From contig DGUP01000017.1 in assembly GCA_002394685.1 (NCBI GenBank), positions 1 through 64,000 of the forward strand: 64,000 nucleotides of DNA, given 5' to 3'. Position 1 is the first letter of the stretch. Every line of letters begins with the position of its first letter. Made by a program: the position numbers and the translations under genes. Positions 26,460 to 34,698 of the stretch are shown here, piece after piece. The notes below the pieces were generated by a model. It had not been told where the DNA came from. It ran no database searches and saw only the letters and a list, made by a program, of their open reading frames with translations. This DNA comes from Treponema sp. UBA4307. Lineage in GTDB: Bacteria > Spirochaetota > Spirochaetia > Treponematales > Treponemataceae.

Positions 26460-27263
26460 ATGAAGAAATTTTTAGCTTTTACAGCTGCTGCTCTTTTAAC
26501 AGCAGGCGCATTTGCCGCAGACAAATTAACACCAATTAAGGTTGGTGCTACACCGGAGCCTCATTCAGAAATCCTTAAACTGATTCAGGATGATCTTGCA
26601 AAGGAAGGCTATAAGCTTGAAATCGTTGAGTTTACAGACTACGTTACACCAAACGAAGCCCTTGAAGCTGGTGAAATCGATGCAAACTACTTCCAGCACA
26701 TTCCATATCTTGAATCTTTCAACAAAGAAAGAAAGTTCCATCTGGTAAACGCTGGTGGAATCCATATTGAACCAATCGCCCTTTATGGATCTACAAATCC
26801 TAAAAAGGCTGTTACTTCCCTCAAGGGATTAAAGAAGAAGTCAACAATTGCAATTCCAAACGATCCAACAAACGAAGGTCGTGCACTTCTTCTTCTTCAG
26901 TCAGCAGGATTGATTAAGTTAAAGGCTAACGCAGGTCTTGAAGCAACACCAAATGACATTGCAAAGAACCCGCTCAACCTTAAGTTCAAGGAAGTTGAAG
27001 CAGCTTCTCTTCCACGTATTCTTAAAGATGTAGATGCAGCTGTTATCAACGGAAACTATGCAATTCCTGCAGGCCTTAAGGCTTCAAAGGATGGTCTCTT
27101 TGTTGAAAATGCTGACTCACCATACGTTAACGTTATTGCAGTAAAGTCTGGACGTGAAAATGATCCTGCAATTCAGGCTCTGGTTAAGGCTTTGCAGTCT
27201 GATAAAGTTAAGGAATGGGTTGCAAAGAAGTATCCAAACGGTGAAGTTGTAACTGTATTCTAA
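26460..27263 (+). CDS. metQ: Methionine-binding protein of the MetNIQ importer
   Basis: 267 residues, NlpA/MetQ family: IKVGATPEPHSEIL, ANYFQHIPYLESFN, AIPNDPTNEGRALLLL. AAGGAG sits seven bases before the ATG. The signal peptide ends GAFAADK with no lipobox Cys, so it should be a free periplasmic protein, unlike most MetQ lipoproteins. It is transcribed from its own promoter. The terminator at 27347-27382 follows. Confidence 0.93.
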   Translation: MKKFLAFTAAALLTAGAFAADKLTPIKVGATPEPHSEILKLIQDDLAKEGYKLEIVEFTDYVTPNEALEAGEIDANYFQHIPYLESFNKERKFHLVNAGGIHIEPIALYGSTNPKKAVTSLKGLKKKSTIAIPNDPTNEGRALLLLQSAGLIKLKANAGLEATPNDIAKNPLNLKFKEVEAASLPRILKDVDAAVINGNYAIPAGLKASKDGLFVENADSPYVNVIAVKSGRENDPAIQALVKALQSDKVKEWVAKKYPNGEVVTVF

Positions 27264-27346
27264 TACAATTTACAATATGTGTCCCCAGGGCTATGTCTTG
27301 TGGACATAAGTAAAAAAGTTCCTCTGAAACAACAAAAACATTTAGC

Positions 27347-27382
27347 GGCCTTCGGAAGTTTTTCCGGAGGTCATTTTTTTTT
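27347..27382 (+). terminator. Intrinsic terminator after metQ
   Basis: CCTTCGGAA (27349-27357) pairs with TTCCGGAGG (27362-27370) across a GTTT loop, extended by G-C/G-U pairs to 27347 and 27372, followed by a long T-run. Confidence 0.88.
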
Positions 27383-27472
27383 ATGAAGATTTGAAGGTGG
27401 AAGATTCTGTTCTGGCATTTTGAAAAAGAAAGTCTGCTTCTGCCTCTCACCCTTCTAATCTGCTCTTGACAA

Positions 27473-27608
27473 AATATAAGACTGCCACTAAATTGGATTT
27501 ACTTACTCACAAAAAAATAACCGGAACAATTCCACTTTCCGGAATATTAAGACAGGTTCAGGGGTAGCCCTAAAAGCCTGCCAAATCTTTTATAAGGAGG
27601 TCAGACCC
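27473..27608 (+). promoter_or_regulatory. Promoter and structured leader upstream of the ABC exporter
   Basis: TTGACA, a 17-base spacer and TAAATT begin at about 27473. The leader then holds a CCGGAA/TTCCGG hairpin (about 27521-27542) and a nested stem of CAGG/CCTG around GGG/CCC (about 27552-27580), ending in AAGGAGG for the 21-codon frame at 27609. It may control the exporter genes by attenuation. No known riboswitch class is recognised. Confidence 0.5.
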
Positions 27609-27674
27609 ATGGATATTTATGTTACTCATGATTTTAAGTATGGACTTGATCTCCCTTTTGTAAAAGAGAATTAA
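27609..27674 (+). CDS. Small peptide frame (possible leader peptide of the ABC exporter)
   Basis: 21 codons beginning MDIYVTHDFKYG and ending LPFVKEN. A perfect AAGGAGG lies eight bases upstream, better than the ribosome-binding site of the exporter gene that follows at 27784. Multidrug ABC exporters are often controlled by translation of such short frames. Translation is inferred from the strong ribosome-binding site only. Confidence 0.45.
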   Translation: MDIYVTHDFKYGLDLPFVKEN

Positions 27675-27783
27675 ATCCCTCTTAAAATCAAAAAATCCTC
27701 GCAAAGAATCCCACAGGTAAAACTGTGTTTTGTTGTATTCGAAATTTTCTTTTCGAATTCTTTTTCTATTAAAAGTATCAGCT

Positions 27784-29541
27784 ATGAACAAATTGAATTT
27801 ATTTAAGTACTTTGGAAAGTACAGCTATATGTATCTGATTGCTTTCCTTGCTATGACAGCAGCAACAATTCTCGACCAGACAGCTCCTCTTATTATTCAG
27901 CACGTTATAGATGACGTTCTTATTGCAAAAAGAATGGAGCTCTTAAAATTCCTTCTTCTGGGAATTCTTGCAATTGGTGTTGGAAGATTTATCTTTCAGT
28001 ACGTAAAGGAATTTTTATGCGATCTTGCGGGAAGTAAAATTGCCTCTGAGGTCCGCATAAATCTTTTTCAGAAAATACAGTCTCTCTCTGCAAACTTTTT
28101 TGACGGTATTAACAGTGGTGAACTGATGAGCCGGGTTAAGGATGACGTAGACAAAATCTGGGATATCGCTGCATTTATGGGCATTCTGATGGCAGAAGTA
28201 ATAATCAGAACTGTATCGACTTTATTTTTTATGTTAAGGATTAACTGGCAGCTGGCTCTTATTCCTGTTCTTGGAATGCTGGCCTCTGCCTTTATTGCCA
28301 TACTTATGGAAAGAAAACTCGACAGTCTTTACGGTCAGCTTGCCCAGGAAGATTCTGAAATGAACAACACTGCGGCAGAAAATCTTGCTGGGGTGAGAAC
28401 AGTCAAGGCCTTTGCCAGAGAGGGATTTGAAATTGCAAAATTCCACAAGCACAACCAGAAGTTTTATGAGCTTAACATTGACTTAAGCCGGGTCTTTGTA
28501 AAATACAATCCAAAGATTCAGATGATTACAAAACTGCTTTCGGTAATCACTCTGCTTCTGGGCGGTTTCATTGTTATGAAGGGAAATCCTCTCCAGGGCG
28601 GTCAAAAGATGTCTATTGGAGAATTGATTGCCTTCATACAGTATGTGGGCGGTATGATCTGGCCAATGGAAATGCTGGGCTGGCTGACCAACGGATTTTC
28701 CAGTGCCAGGGCTAGTGTAAAGAGGCTTAATAAAATCTACGAAGTTATGCCGGAAATTAAAGACAAGTCCGCACTGCCGGATGAGGAGCTCTCACAGGCT
28801 CTCTTTAATGAATATGACATAAATGGTGATATAAGCTTTGACCATGTTTCTTATGTTTGTGGGGGCAGAAAGATTCTGGACGACGTATCTTTTGAGATTA
28901 AGGCCGGTCAGACTCTGGGCATAATGGGAGCTACAGGTTCCGGAAAGTCAACCCTCATAAATTTATTGAAGCGAATGTATGACGTAACGGAAGGCTGCAT
29001 AAAGCTTGATGGCATTGACATCAGGGAGATTCCTCTGCCTGCTCTCAGAAGATCTGTTTCCTGTGTTATGCAGGATATATTCCTTTTCAGTGACACCATT
29101 GAAGGTAACATTCGCCTGGGGGCCAGGGAAAGTATAAGCACTGCAGAAGTAAGGTCTGCTCTGACTCAGTCCCATTCAGCAGAATTCGTTGACCGCATGG
29201 AAGAAAAGGAAAACACTGTAATTGGTGAAAGGGGAGTTGGTCTTTCAGGGGGACAAAAGCAGAGAATTACAATTGCCCGTGCACTGGCAAGAAGGACCCC
29301 TGTTCTGGTACTGGATGATTCAACCTCGGCCCTGGATACAGAAACTGAGCAGGAAATTCAGCAGGTGCTTTCAGAACTTAAGGGAATGACAAAAATCATT
29401 ATTGCCCACAGAATTTCTGCAGTGCGAAAGGCTGATAAAATCCTGGTGCTGGATAAGGGAAAAATTGTGGAAGAAGGCAGCCACGAAGAACTGCTTTCTA
29501 AAGGCGGACTGTATAAGGAAACTTATGACAGCCAGTATTAA
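27784..29541 (+). CDS. Heterodimeric ABC exporter subunit, degenerate-site half
   Basis: 586 residues from the ATG at 27784. Six membrane helices plus an NBD with Walker A GATGSGKST and signature LSGGQKQR. Walker B is VLVLDDSTSALD, with Asp replacing the catalytic Glu. That change marks the non-hydrolysing half of BmrCD/LmrCD/TM287-288-type exporters. Partner: the gene 53 bases downstream. Probable substrates are drugs or lipid-like molecules; none is shown by sequence. Confidence 0.9.
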   Translation: MNKLNLFKYFGKYSYMYLIAFLAMTAATILDQTAPLIIQHVIDDVLIAKRMELLKFLLLGILAIGVGRFIFQYVKEFLCDLAGSKIASEVRINLFQKIQSLSANFFDGINSGELMSRVKDDVDKIWDIAAFMGILMAEVIIRTVSTLFFMLRINWQLALIPVLGMLASAFIAILMERKLDSLYGQLAQEDSEMNNTAAENLAGVRTVKAFAREGFEIAKFHKHNQKFYELNIDLSRVFVKYNPKIQMITKLLSVITLLLGGFIVMKGNPLQGGQKMSIGELIAFIQYVGGMIWPMEMLGWLTNGFSSARASVKRLNKIYEVMPEIKDKSALPDEELSQALFNEYDINGDISFDHVSYVCGGRKILDDVSFEIKAGQTLGIMGATGSGKSTLINLLKRMYDVTEGCIKLDGIDIREIPLPALRRSVSCVMQDIFLFSDTIEGNIRLGARESISTAEVRSALTQSHSAEFVDRMEEKENTVIGERGVGLSGGQKQRITIARALARRTPVLVLDDSTSALDTETEQEIQQVLSELKGMTKIIIAHRISAVRKADKILVLDKGKIVEEGSHEELLSKGGLYKETYDSQY

Positions 29542-29594
29542 CAGGGGTGTCTTAGCAGCATACCCCTATTTGTAAACCGGAGATTCAGGAGATT

Positions 29595-31358
29595 ATGAAT
29601 AGTTATAAAACAGATGAAGCGCAGGTACATAAGTCCAGCTTTGAAACAATGCCGAGACTTTTTAAGTATCTGCTAAAATATAAAAAGAGAATTGCCCTTG
29701 TCTTTTTACTGATGGCAGCTGGTACTGCAGTTGATCTGATAAATCCTCTGCTGCAGGAAAGGGCTGTTGATAAATACATAATTGTGGGAAACGCTGCAGG
29801 TCTTATCCGCCTTGTTCTCATTGGGGCAGTAATCAATGTGCTGGCCGTTCTTGCAATGAAGCTTAGAATGTACTTAATGGCAAAGACCAGTAACAAGGTT
29901 ATTCAGGAACTTCGTCAGCAGCTTTATGATCACATTCAGGGGCTGGACCTGGCATTTTTTGATTCTCGTCCTTCGGGAAAAATTCTTGCAAGAATTATAG
30001 GCGACACAAATTCCCTTAAGGATATAATTGAAAATGCAGTTACAACTTTGATTCCTAATACTGTTACAGTATTTGCGGCTCTGGTAATTATGTTTATAAA
30101 AAACTGGAAGCTGGCCCTGGGGGCTTTGTGCAGTCTGCCTTTTTTGATTGCAGGAGTTTTTCTTATTTCAATCAAGGCGGAAAAGCACTGGAAGGCAAAG
30201 AGGCAGAAGTCTTCAAATATGAATGCCTTTATAAATGAAGATTTGTCCGGAATAAAAATCATACAGAGCTTCAGGGCAGAAGAGGAAACTGACAAAACCT
30301 TCCGGCAGCTGGTATGGGATGACAGAAAGGAATTTATTCGTGCGGTCCGCTGGTGTGACGGCTTTGGTTCCTGGATTGACCTCTGCTGGAGTCTGGGCAC
30401 TATGGGGCTCTATCTTGCTGGCATAAAGCTTCTTGGAATTGATAATGTTTCTATTGGAACCTACATTGCTTTTGGTACTTATGTAGGTATGTTCTGGCAG
30501 CCGATTATGAACCTGAGCAATTTTTACAATCAGTTTATAAATGCTGCTTCCGGGGCAGAAAGAATTTTTGAGATTATTGATAATAAGGCTTCTGTAACAA
30601 GTAAGGAAGGTGCTCCTATTATGCCGCCTGTTAAAGGCCGTGTGGAATTTGAGAATGTGAGCTTCGGTTACCTGGCAGAAAAAGAGGTTTTGCAGAAGGT
30701 GAACTTTGCAGTTGATGCCGGAGAAACAATTGCCCTTGTAGGTCCAACGGGTGCAGGCAAGTCTACAGTTGTAAATCTTATAAGCCGCTTCTACGATATA
30801 AATGACGGCTCTATCAAGATAGATGGAACAGACATAAGGGATGTGGAACTTTCCAGCCTGAGAACTCAGATGGGAATTATGACTCAGGACAACTATATTT
30901 TCAGTGGTACAATCCGGGAAAACATAATGTACGGAAAGCTTGATGCAAGCGAAGAAGAAATGCTTGAAGCCAGTCGTGCCGTTCATGCAGATGATTTTAT
31001 AAAGAATCTGGAAGATGGTTACGATACAAAACTTACTGCCCGGGGCGGAGAACTTTCAAACGGTCAGAGGCAGCTGGTTGCTTTTGCCAGAACAATGCTT
31101 TCTAATCCGAGAATTCTTATTCTTGATGAGGCAACCTCCAGCATCGATACAAAAACCGAGCTTCTTGTACAGCAGGGAATTGCCAGCATGCTCAAGGGAC
31201 GCACAAGCTTTGTAATTGCCCACCGCCTGTCTACCATACAGAATGCAGACAGGATATTTGTAATAGACAAAGGGGGAATTGTAGAAAGCGGCAGTCCTGA
31301 AGAACTGATGGCCAGAAAGGGTGCTTACTATGCCCTTAGAAAAGCCCAGTTCTCATAA
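29595..31358 (+). CDS. Heterodimeric ABC exporter subunit, catalytic half
   Basis: 587 residues. Six membrane helices plus an NBD with Walker A GPTGAGKST, signature LSNGQRQL and Walker B ILILDEATSSID with the catalytic Glu. It complements the degenerate subunit upstream, together giving one full and one degenerate ATP site. An AGGAGATT ribosome-binding site precedes the ATG. The operon ends at the structured terminator near 31511. Confidence 0.9.
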   Translation: MNSYKTDEAQVHKSSFETMPRLFKYLLKYKKRIALVFLLMAAGTAVDLINPLLQERAVDKYIIVGNAAGLIRLVLIGAVINVLAVLAMKLRMYLMAKTSNKVIQELRQQLYDHIQGLDLAFFDSRPSGKILARIIGDTNSLKDIIENAVTTLIPNTVTVFAALVIMFIKNWKLALGALCSLPFLIAGVFLISIKAEKHWKAKRQKSSNMNAFINEDLSGIKIIQSFRAEEETDKTFRQLVWDDRKEFIRAVRWCDGFGSWIDLCWSLGTMGLYLAGIKLLGIDNVSIGTYIAFGTYVGMFWQPIMNLSNFYNQFINAASGAERIFEIIDNKASVTSKEGAPIMPPVKGRVEFENVSFGYLAEKEVLQKVNFAVDAGETIALVGPTGAGKSTVVNLISRFYDINDGSIKIDGTDIRDVELSSLRTQMGIMTQDNYIFSGTIRENIMYGKLDASEEEMLEASRAVHADDFIKNLEDGYDTKLTARGGELSNGQRQLVAFARTMLSNPRILILDEATSSIDTKTELLVQQGIASMLKGRTSFVIAHRLSTIQNADRIFVIDKGGIVESGSPEELMARKGAYYALRKAQFS

Positions 31359-31410
31359 GAGGAACCTTCTGCTTCTTACGTCAGGAGTAAATCTAAAAAA
31401 ATATTGTTAG

Positions 31411-31518
31411 CGCAGCGTGGAAGGGTGGCGCAGCCATTGGAACGGTAGTTCCAACGGAGCGAAGCGGAGCCCTGGAAGGCGGTTACTGATTCAGCCGCGT
31501 CCAGGAGCTCCTTTTTTT
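31411..31518 (+). terminator. GC-rich repeat-like element ending in a terminator
   Basis: About 100 GC-rich bases between two convergent genes. It has a TTGGAAC/GTTCCAA hairpin (31437-31454) and a CCTGGA/TCCAGG stem (31471-31505) closing an inner CGG/CCG. The GGAGCTCC at 31504-31511 and a T-run follow. Its layout, read in reverse (CGCGGCT, CAGT-ACC, GCTTCGC), resembles the 69-bp repeats at 18688 and 45455 loosely, so it may be a distant member that serves as the exporter operon terminator. Confidence 0.6.
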
Positions 31519-33584
31519 TATTTTTTCTGAAGAACGATTACGGTCAGGTCGTCACGGAGGGCAACTCCTTCGGTGTAGCGGTCAAATTGCCGCATTACGA
31601 AATCCAGTTTGGACTGGGCGTTACCGTTTCCGCTGTTTGCAAAGGCCTGGCAGACTGAATCCTGGCCCCATTCTGTTCCTGCATCATTTCTTGATTCTGA
31701 AAGGCAGTCTGTATAAAGAATGAGGGCGTCGCCTTTTTCCATATTGAACTGGAGGGCTTTAAAGTCTACATCCAGTTCAGGAATTCCTACCAGGGTACAG
31801 GTGTTGTCTTCTGCAATTTCTTTTGTCATGCGGACGGTTTGTGTTTTGCCGGTTTTTGCATTTCTATAAAAGATTGCGGGATGGCCTGCATTTACATACT
31901 GAACTTGATTTCCGTGGAGGCGGAGAAGGACTCCTGTAAGATAATTCTGTACGTCGCCCTTGTCTGTAATTATTTCTTTGTTAATGTCTTTCATGATTGT
32001 TGCAAGTTTAACGTTCATGTCAGAAGAGAATTTTCTGGAGATGGCGTTTTTTGCAATCATTGTTACAAGTCCTGAAGCAATTCCGTGGCCTGATACGTCA
32101 AAGAGGGCCAGTCCTGTTAAACTGTTTCCTTCTGAGAAGAAGTCGTACAGGTCTCCTGAAACTCCGGCGTTAGGTTTAAAGACGTATGCCAGTTCCCAGT
32201 CATCAACTGATGGGGCCCAGCGTGGGAAGAAGGACTGCTGTACGTAAACTGCAAGACGCATATCTTCTTCGGCTCTCATCTGGGCAACTTCCAGTTTTGC
32301 GTTAACTACTGTAAGTTCCTGGTTGGATTTTGTTAAATCGATTGTGCGCTGATCTACTTCGTCCTTGAGGTGTTTGTTCAGGTATTCGGCTCTGTTTCTT
32401 GCATTAGAGAAGCGGTTTGCCAGGACAATGAGCAGGGCAAGAATAACCAGCTGCCAGCCGATTGAAGTAATATATGGAAGGGTATACAGCTTGAGGATGT
32501 CGTGGGTTATAAAATCCAGGGCGGCTGTAATCAGGAAAGGTGTAAATCCTAAAAGCAGAGGCAGGGCATCGTCCTGTTCCTTTTTGATTACGGCTTTAAA
32601 GAGTCTGAATACCATGTAGGCGATTGGAGGCAGGAACCATGGCTGGTAGAATGGGCGCCACTGTCTTAAGTAGTAGTAGTTTGGTGCTGCCATAACTATC
32701 ATCATTGGAATGATGAGGACTGATATACGGATTATGCGGATTACCTTGTTGTCTTTACGCTTTAAGTATTCGTTTACGAATGTGGTGATGAGGAATGGAA
32801 GTGTAAAGAGCAGTGAACATGAGAAGATTTTCTGGAACCAGAGGAAGTTCATTTTTGGTGAAGGAAGTCCTGGAATTTCTGAAATGTAGAAAACCAGCAT
32901 GTAGATTACGGAAATAAAGTTGATAAGGGCAAACCAGAGGGCTTCTTTTTGACTGCGGCTCTTGCGCCAGACCATGAGGTGGTAGAATCCTACAATTACC
33001 ATTGCAAAGGCGAACCAGGCTAAAAGCTGACTGTTCCAGAATCTTTCTTTTGCAGCGGCATTTTTTGCGTCCTGATATTCTCCCAGAAAAGGATTTGAAA
33101 TGATTGAGCCTTCTCCGTCAACAAAAACTTCTATAAGAATTGTGTTTGTTCCGTATTGATTGATGATGTTTTCAGGGATGTCGTAAAAGCGGGTTGTGTT
33201 CCAGGCTGAAAATTCGTGGGGCGGGAAGTATCCTTCGTGACCAATCAGAATGCCGTTGAAATAAGTTTTGTCTGCAAGTGTAATACGGCCTAAATAAACT
33301 GCCAGGTCTTTTCCCTTTAATCCTTCCGGAATGGAAAAGTTCTTTCTAAGCCAGACGGTTCCTTTTTGTTCAGAAACCAGTTTGTGCAGGTTTTCCATTT
33401 TTTCTGGTGTAAGTTCAGCAAATACTGTTCCTTCCAGTGCTGGATTTCTTACTGCGTACAGCCAGCCGCTTGATAAATCAACCATTTTGTCTGGAGCAGG
33501 ACGACCGCAGCTGATGAAAACAAAAGATGAAAGTAAAACTGCAAGACAAAATATTTTTCTTATGTCCTTAAAAAAGCCTTTCAT
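31518..33584 (-). CDS. 7TM lipoprotein with SpoIIE-type PP2C phosphatase domain
   Basis: 688 residues. Lipoprotein signal ending VFISCGR (Cys26). An extracellular jelly-roll domain (about 35-165; WLRKNFSIPEGL, VYLGRITLADKTYFNG) is followed by seven membrane segments of 7TMR-DISM type (about 190-395), a coiled coil (about 405-445) and a C-terminal SpoIIE/PP2C phosphatase (LALFDVSGHGIASGLV, ALILYTDCLSESRN). It probably senses an outside ligand, perhaps a carbohydrate, and dephosphorylates an anti-sigma-antagonist partner. A 17-base palindrome shared with galE lies in its promoter. Confidence 0.9.
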   Translation of the reverse strand: MKGFFKDIRKIFCLAVLLSSFVFISCGRPAPDKMVDLSSGWLYAVRNPALEGTVFAELTPEKMENLHKLVSEQKGTVWLRKNFSIPEGLKGKDLAVYLGRITLADKTYFNGILIGHEGYFPPHEFSAWNTTRFYDIPENIINQYGTNTILIEVFVDGEGSIISNPFLGEYQDAKNAAAKERFWNSQLLAWFAFAMVIVGFYHLMVWRKSRSQKEALWFALINFISVIYMLVFYISEIPGLPSPKMNFLWFQKIFSCSLLFTLPFLITTFVNEYLKRKDNKVIRIIRISVLIIPMMIVMAAPNYYYLRQWRPFYQPWFLPPIAYMVFRLFKAVIKKEQDDALPLLLGFTPFLITAALDFITHDILKLYTLPYITSIGWQLVILALLIVLANRFSNARNRAEYLNKHLKDEVDQRTIDLTKSNQELTVVNAKLEVAQMRAEEDMRLAVYVQQSFFPRWAPSVDDWELAYVFKPNAGVSGDLYDFFSEGNSLTGLALFDVSGHGIASGLVTMIAKNAISRKFSSDMNVKLATIMKDINKEIITDKGDVQNYLTGVLLRLHGNQVQYVNAGHPAIFYRNAKTGKTQTVRMTKEIAEDNTCTLVGIPELDVDFKALQFNMEKGDALILYTDCLSESRNDAGTEWGQDSVCQAFANSGNGNAQSKLDFVMRQFDRYTEGVALRDDLTVIVLQKK

Positions 33585-33816
33585 AATGCCTCCGAATGTG
33601 ATAGATTATTAGCATCTGATAGTATGACTATCACTATAATTAATTGTCACCTTGAATTAATGAAAAGTCAAACGTATTTTGACATATTTTAGAAATATGC
33701 TGAAGTTTAAGTAATTTAACTTTTTGTTACAAGTACAAAAATCAGAAGTTTTTCATAAAATTTTGATAAATTTTCATCTTTTTCAAGACAAAAAAAAATA
33801 TTGCGTTAAAATGATT
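33585..33816. promoter_or_regulatory. Promoter region of the 7TM phosphatase with a palindromic operator
   Basis: TGATAGT-ATG-ACTATCA at 33617-33633 is a palindrome abutting a TTATAG-like -10 box on the minus strand. The same arms occur at the galE start site (55583-55599). The rest is AT-rich without a gene. Confidence 0.65.
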
Positions 33817-33957
33817 TGTAAGCAGTGAGCTGCAGTTAAATGAATGTAATTTCCTTTATATACAGAGGTTCACAGATATCGGAGTCGTTTTTTTGTGAGA
33901 TTTTTCACAATTTTGGCTAAAGAGTCAGTTTTTTCTGGTTCTTTAGCTTTTTTTATT
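33814..33957 (+). ncRNA. Candidate small RNA or orphan leader before clpP
   Basis: A TAAAAT box near 33806 and a strong terminator at 33916-33955 (13-bp stem with two wobble pairs, then a T-run) enclose about 140 bases with no reading frame. A TGTGAGA/TCACA hairpin lies inside at about 33894-33909. The promoter is weak, so this could be the end of a longer transcript instead. Confidence 0.35.
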
Positions 33958-34070
33958 CCCCCAGATTGAAAGGTTTCATTAAAATAAAATGGACTAATTT
34001 GTTCTTTTCTACTATATTCATAGTATCAAAAAAGTCCGGAATAAACGGATAAAAAAAGATTGGAGAAGTA

Positions 34071-34682
34071 ATGAACAATTCACTTTCACGTGTTTGGAAC
34101 GATGAGGAAGAAGAGAAGAAAGCCGAAAAGGCCGCACCATCACCTGCTCTCGAAGAAAAGTTCCTTAAGACCCGCCAGATTCTTTTAAGCGGTGAAATTA
34201 ATGAAGAAAATGCAGACAAAATCGTTCGTCAGCTTCTTTTGCTTGAAGCTGATAACCATGATCCTATTTACATCTACATTGATTCTCCTGGAGGAGATGT
34301 AGACGCTGGTTTTGCAATTTTCGATACAATTCGTTTTGTTGATGCACCTGTATATACAATCGGATGGGGCCTGGTTGCATCTGCTGCATCCCTTATTCTT
34401 CTTGCAGCACCAAAAGAGCGCCGTCTTGGTTTACCAAACAGCCACTACCTGATTCATCAGCCTTTGAGCCGCATGCAGGGAGTTGCAACGGATATTGAAA
34501 TTCATGCAGCTGAAATGGCAAAGACAAAGGCTAAACTGAATAAGATTATTTCTGAAGAAACTGGTACTGCTCTGGAAAAGGTTACTGAAGATACTGACAG
34601 AGACTACTGGCTTGATGCAGAAGAATCCGTTAAATACGGTTTAATCAGCAGAGTTATTTCAAAGCGCAGCGAACTTAAGTAG
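34071..34682 (+). CDS. clpP: ATP-dependent Clp protease proteolytic subunit (ClpP)
   Basis: 203 residues. Catalytic triad Ser104 (GLVASAASL), His129 (YLIHQP) and Asp174 (EDTDRDYW). An acidic N-terminal extension of about 28 residues precedes the ClpP fold, and the usual GQAASMGA around Ser is altered. Spirochaetes usually encode two ClpPs; this may be the divergent one. GGAGAAG sits before the ATG. It lies just upstream of the UPF0158-GNAT gene. Confidence 0.92.
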   Translation: MNNSLSRVWNDEEEEKKAEKAAPSPALEEKFLKTRQILLSGEINEENADKIVRQLLLLEADNHDPIYIYIDSPGGDVDAGFAIFDTIRFVDAPVYTIGWGLVASAASLILLAAPKERRLGLPNSHYLIHQPLSRMQGVATDIEIHAAEMAKTKAKLNKIISEETGTALEKVTEDTDRDYWLDAEESVKYGLISRVISKRSELK

Positions 34683-34698
34683 CTTATTGTTTTGCAAA

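Noticed and set aside
29936..30986. Long minus-strand frames opposite the ABC exporter gene
   Set aside because: They follow the codon periodicity of the sense gene, have no ribosome-binding sites and no recognisable domains.
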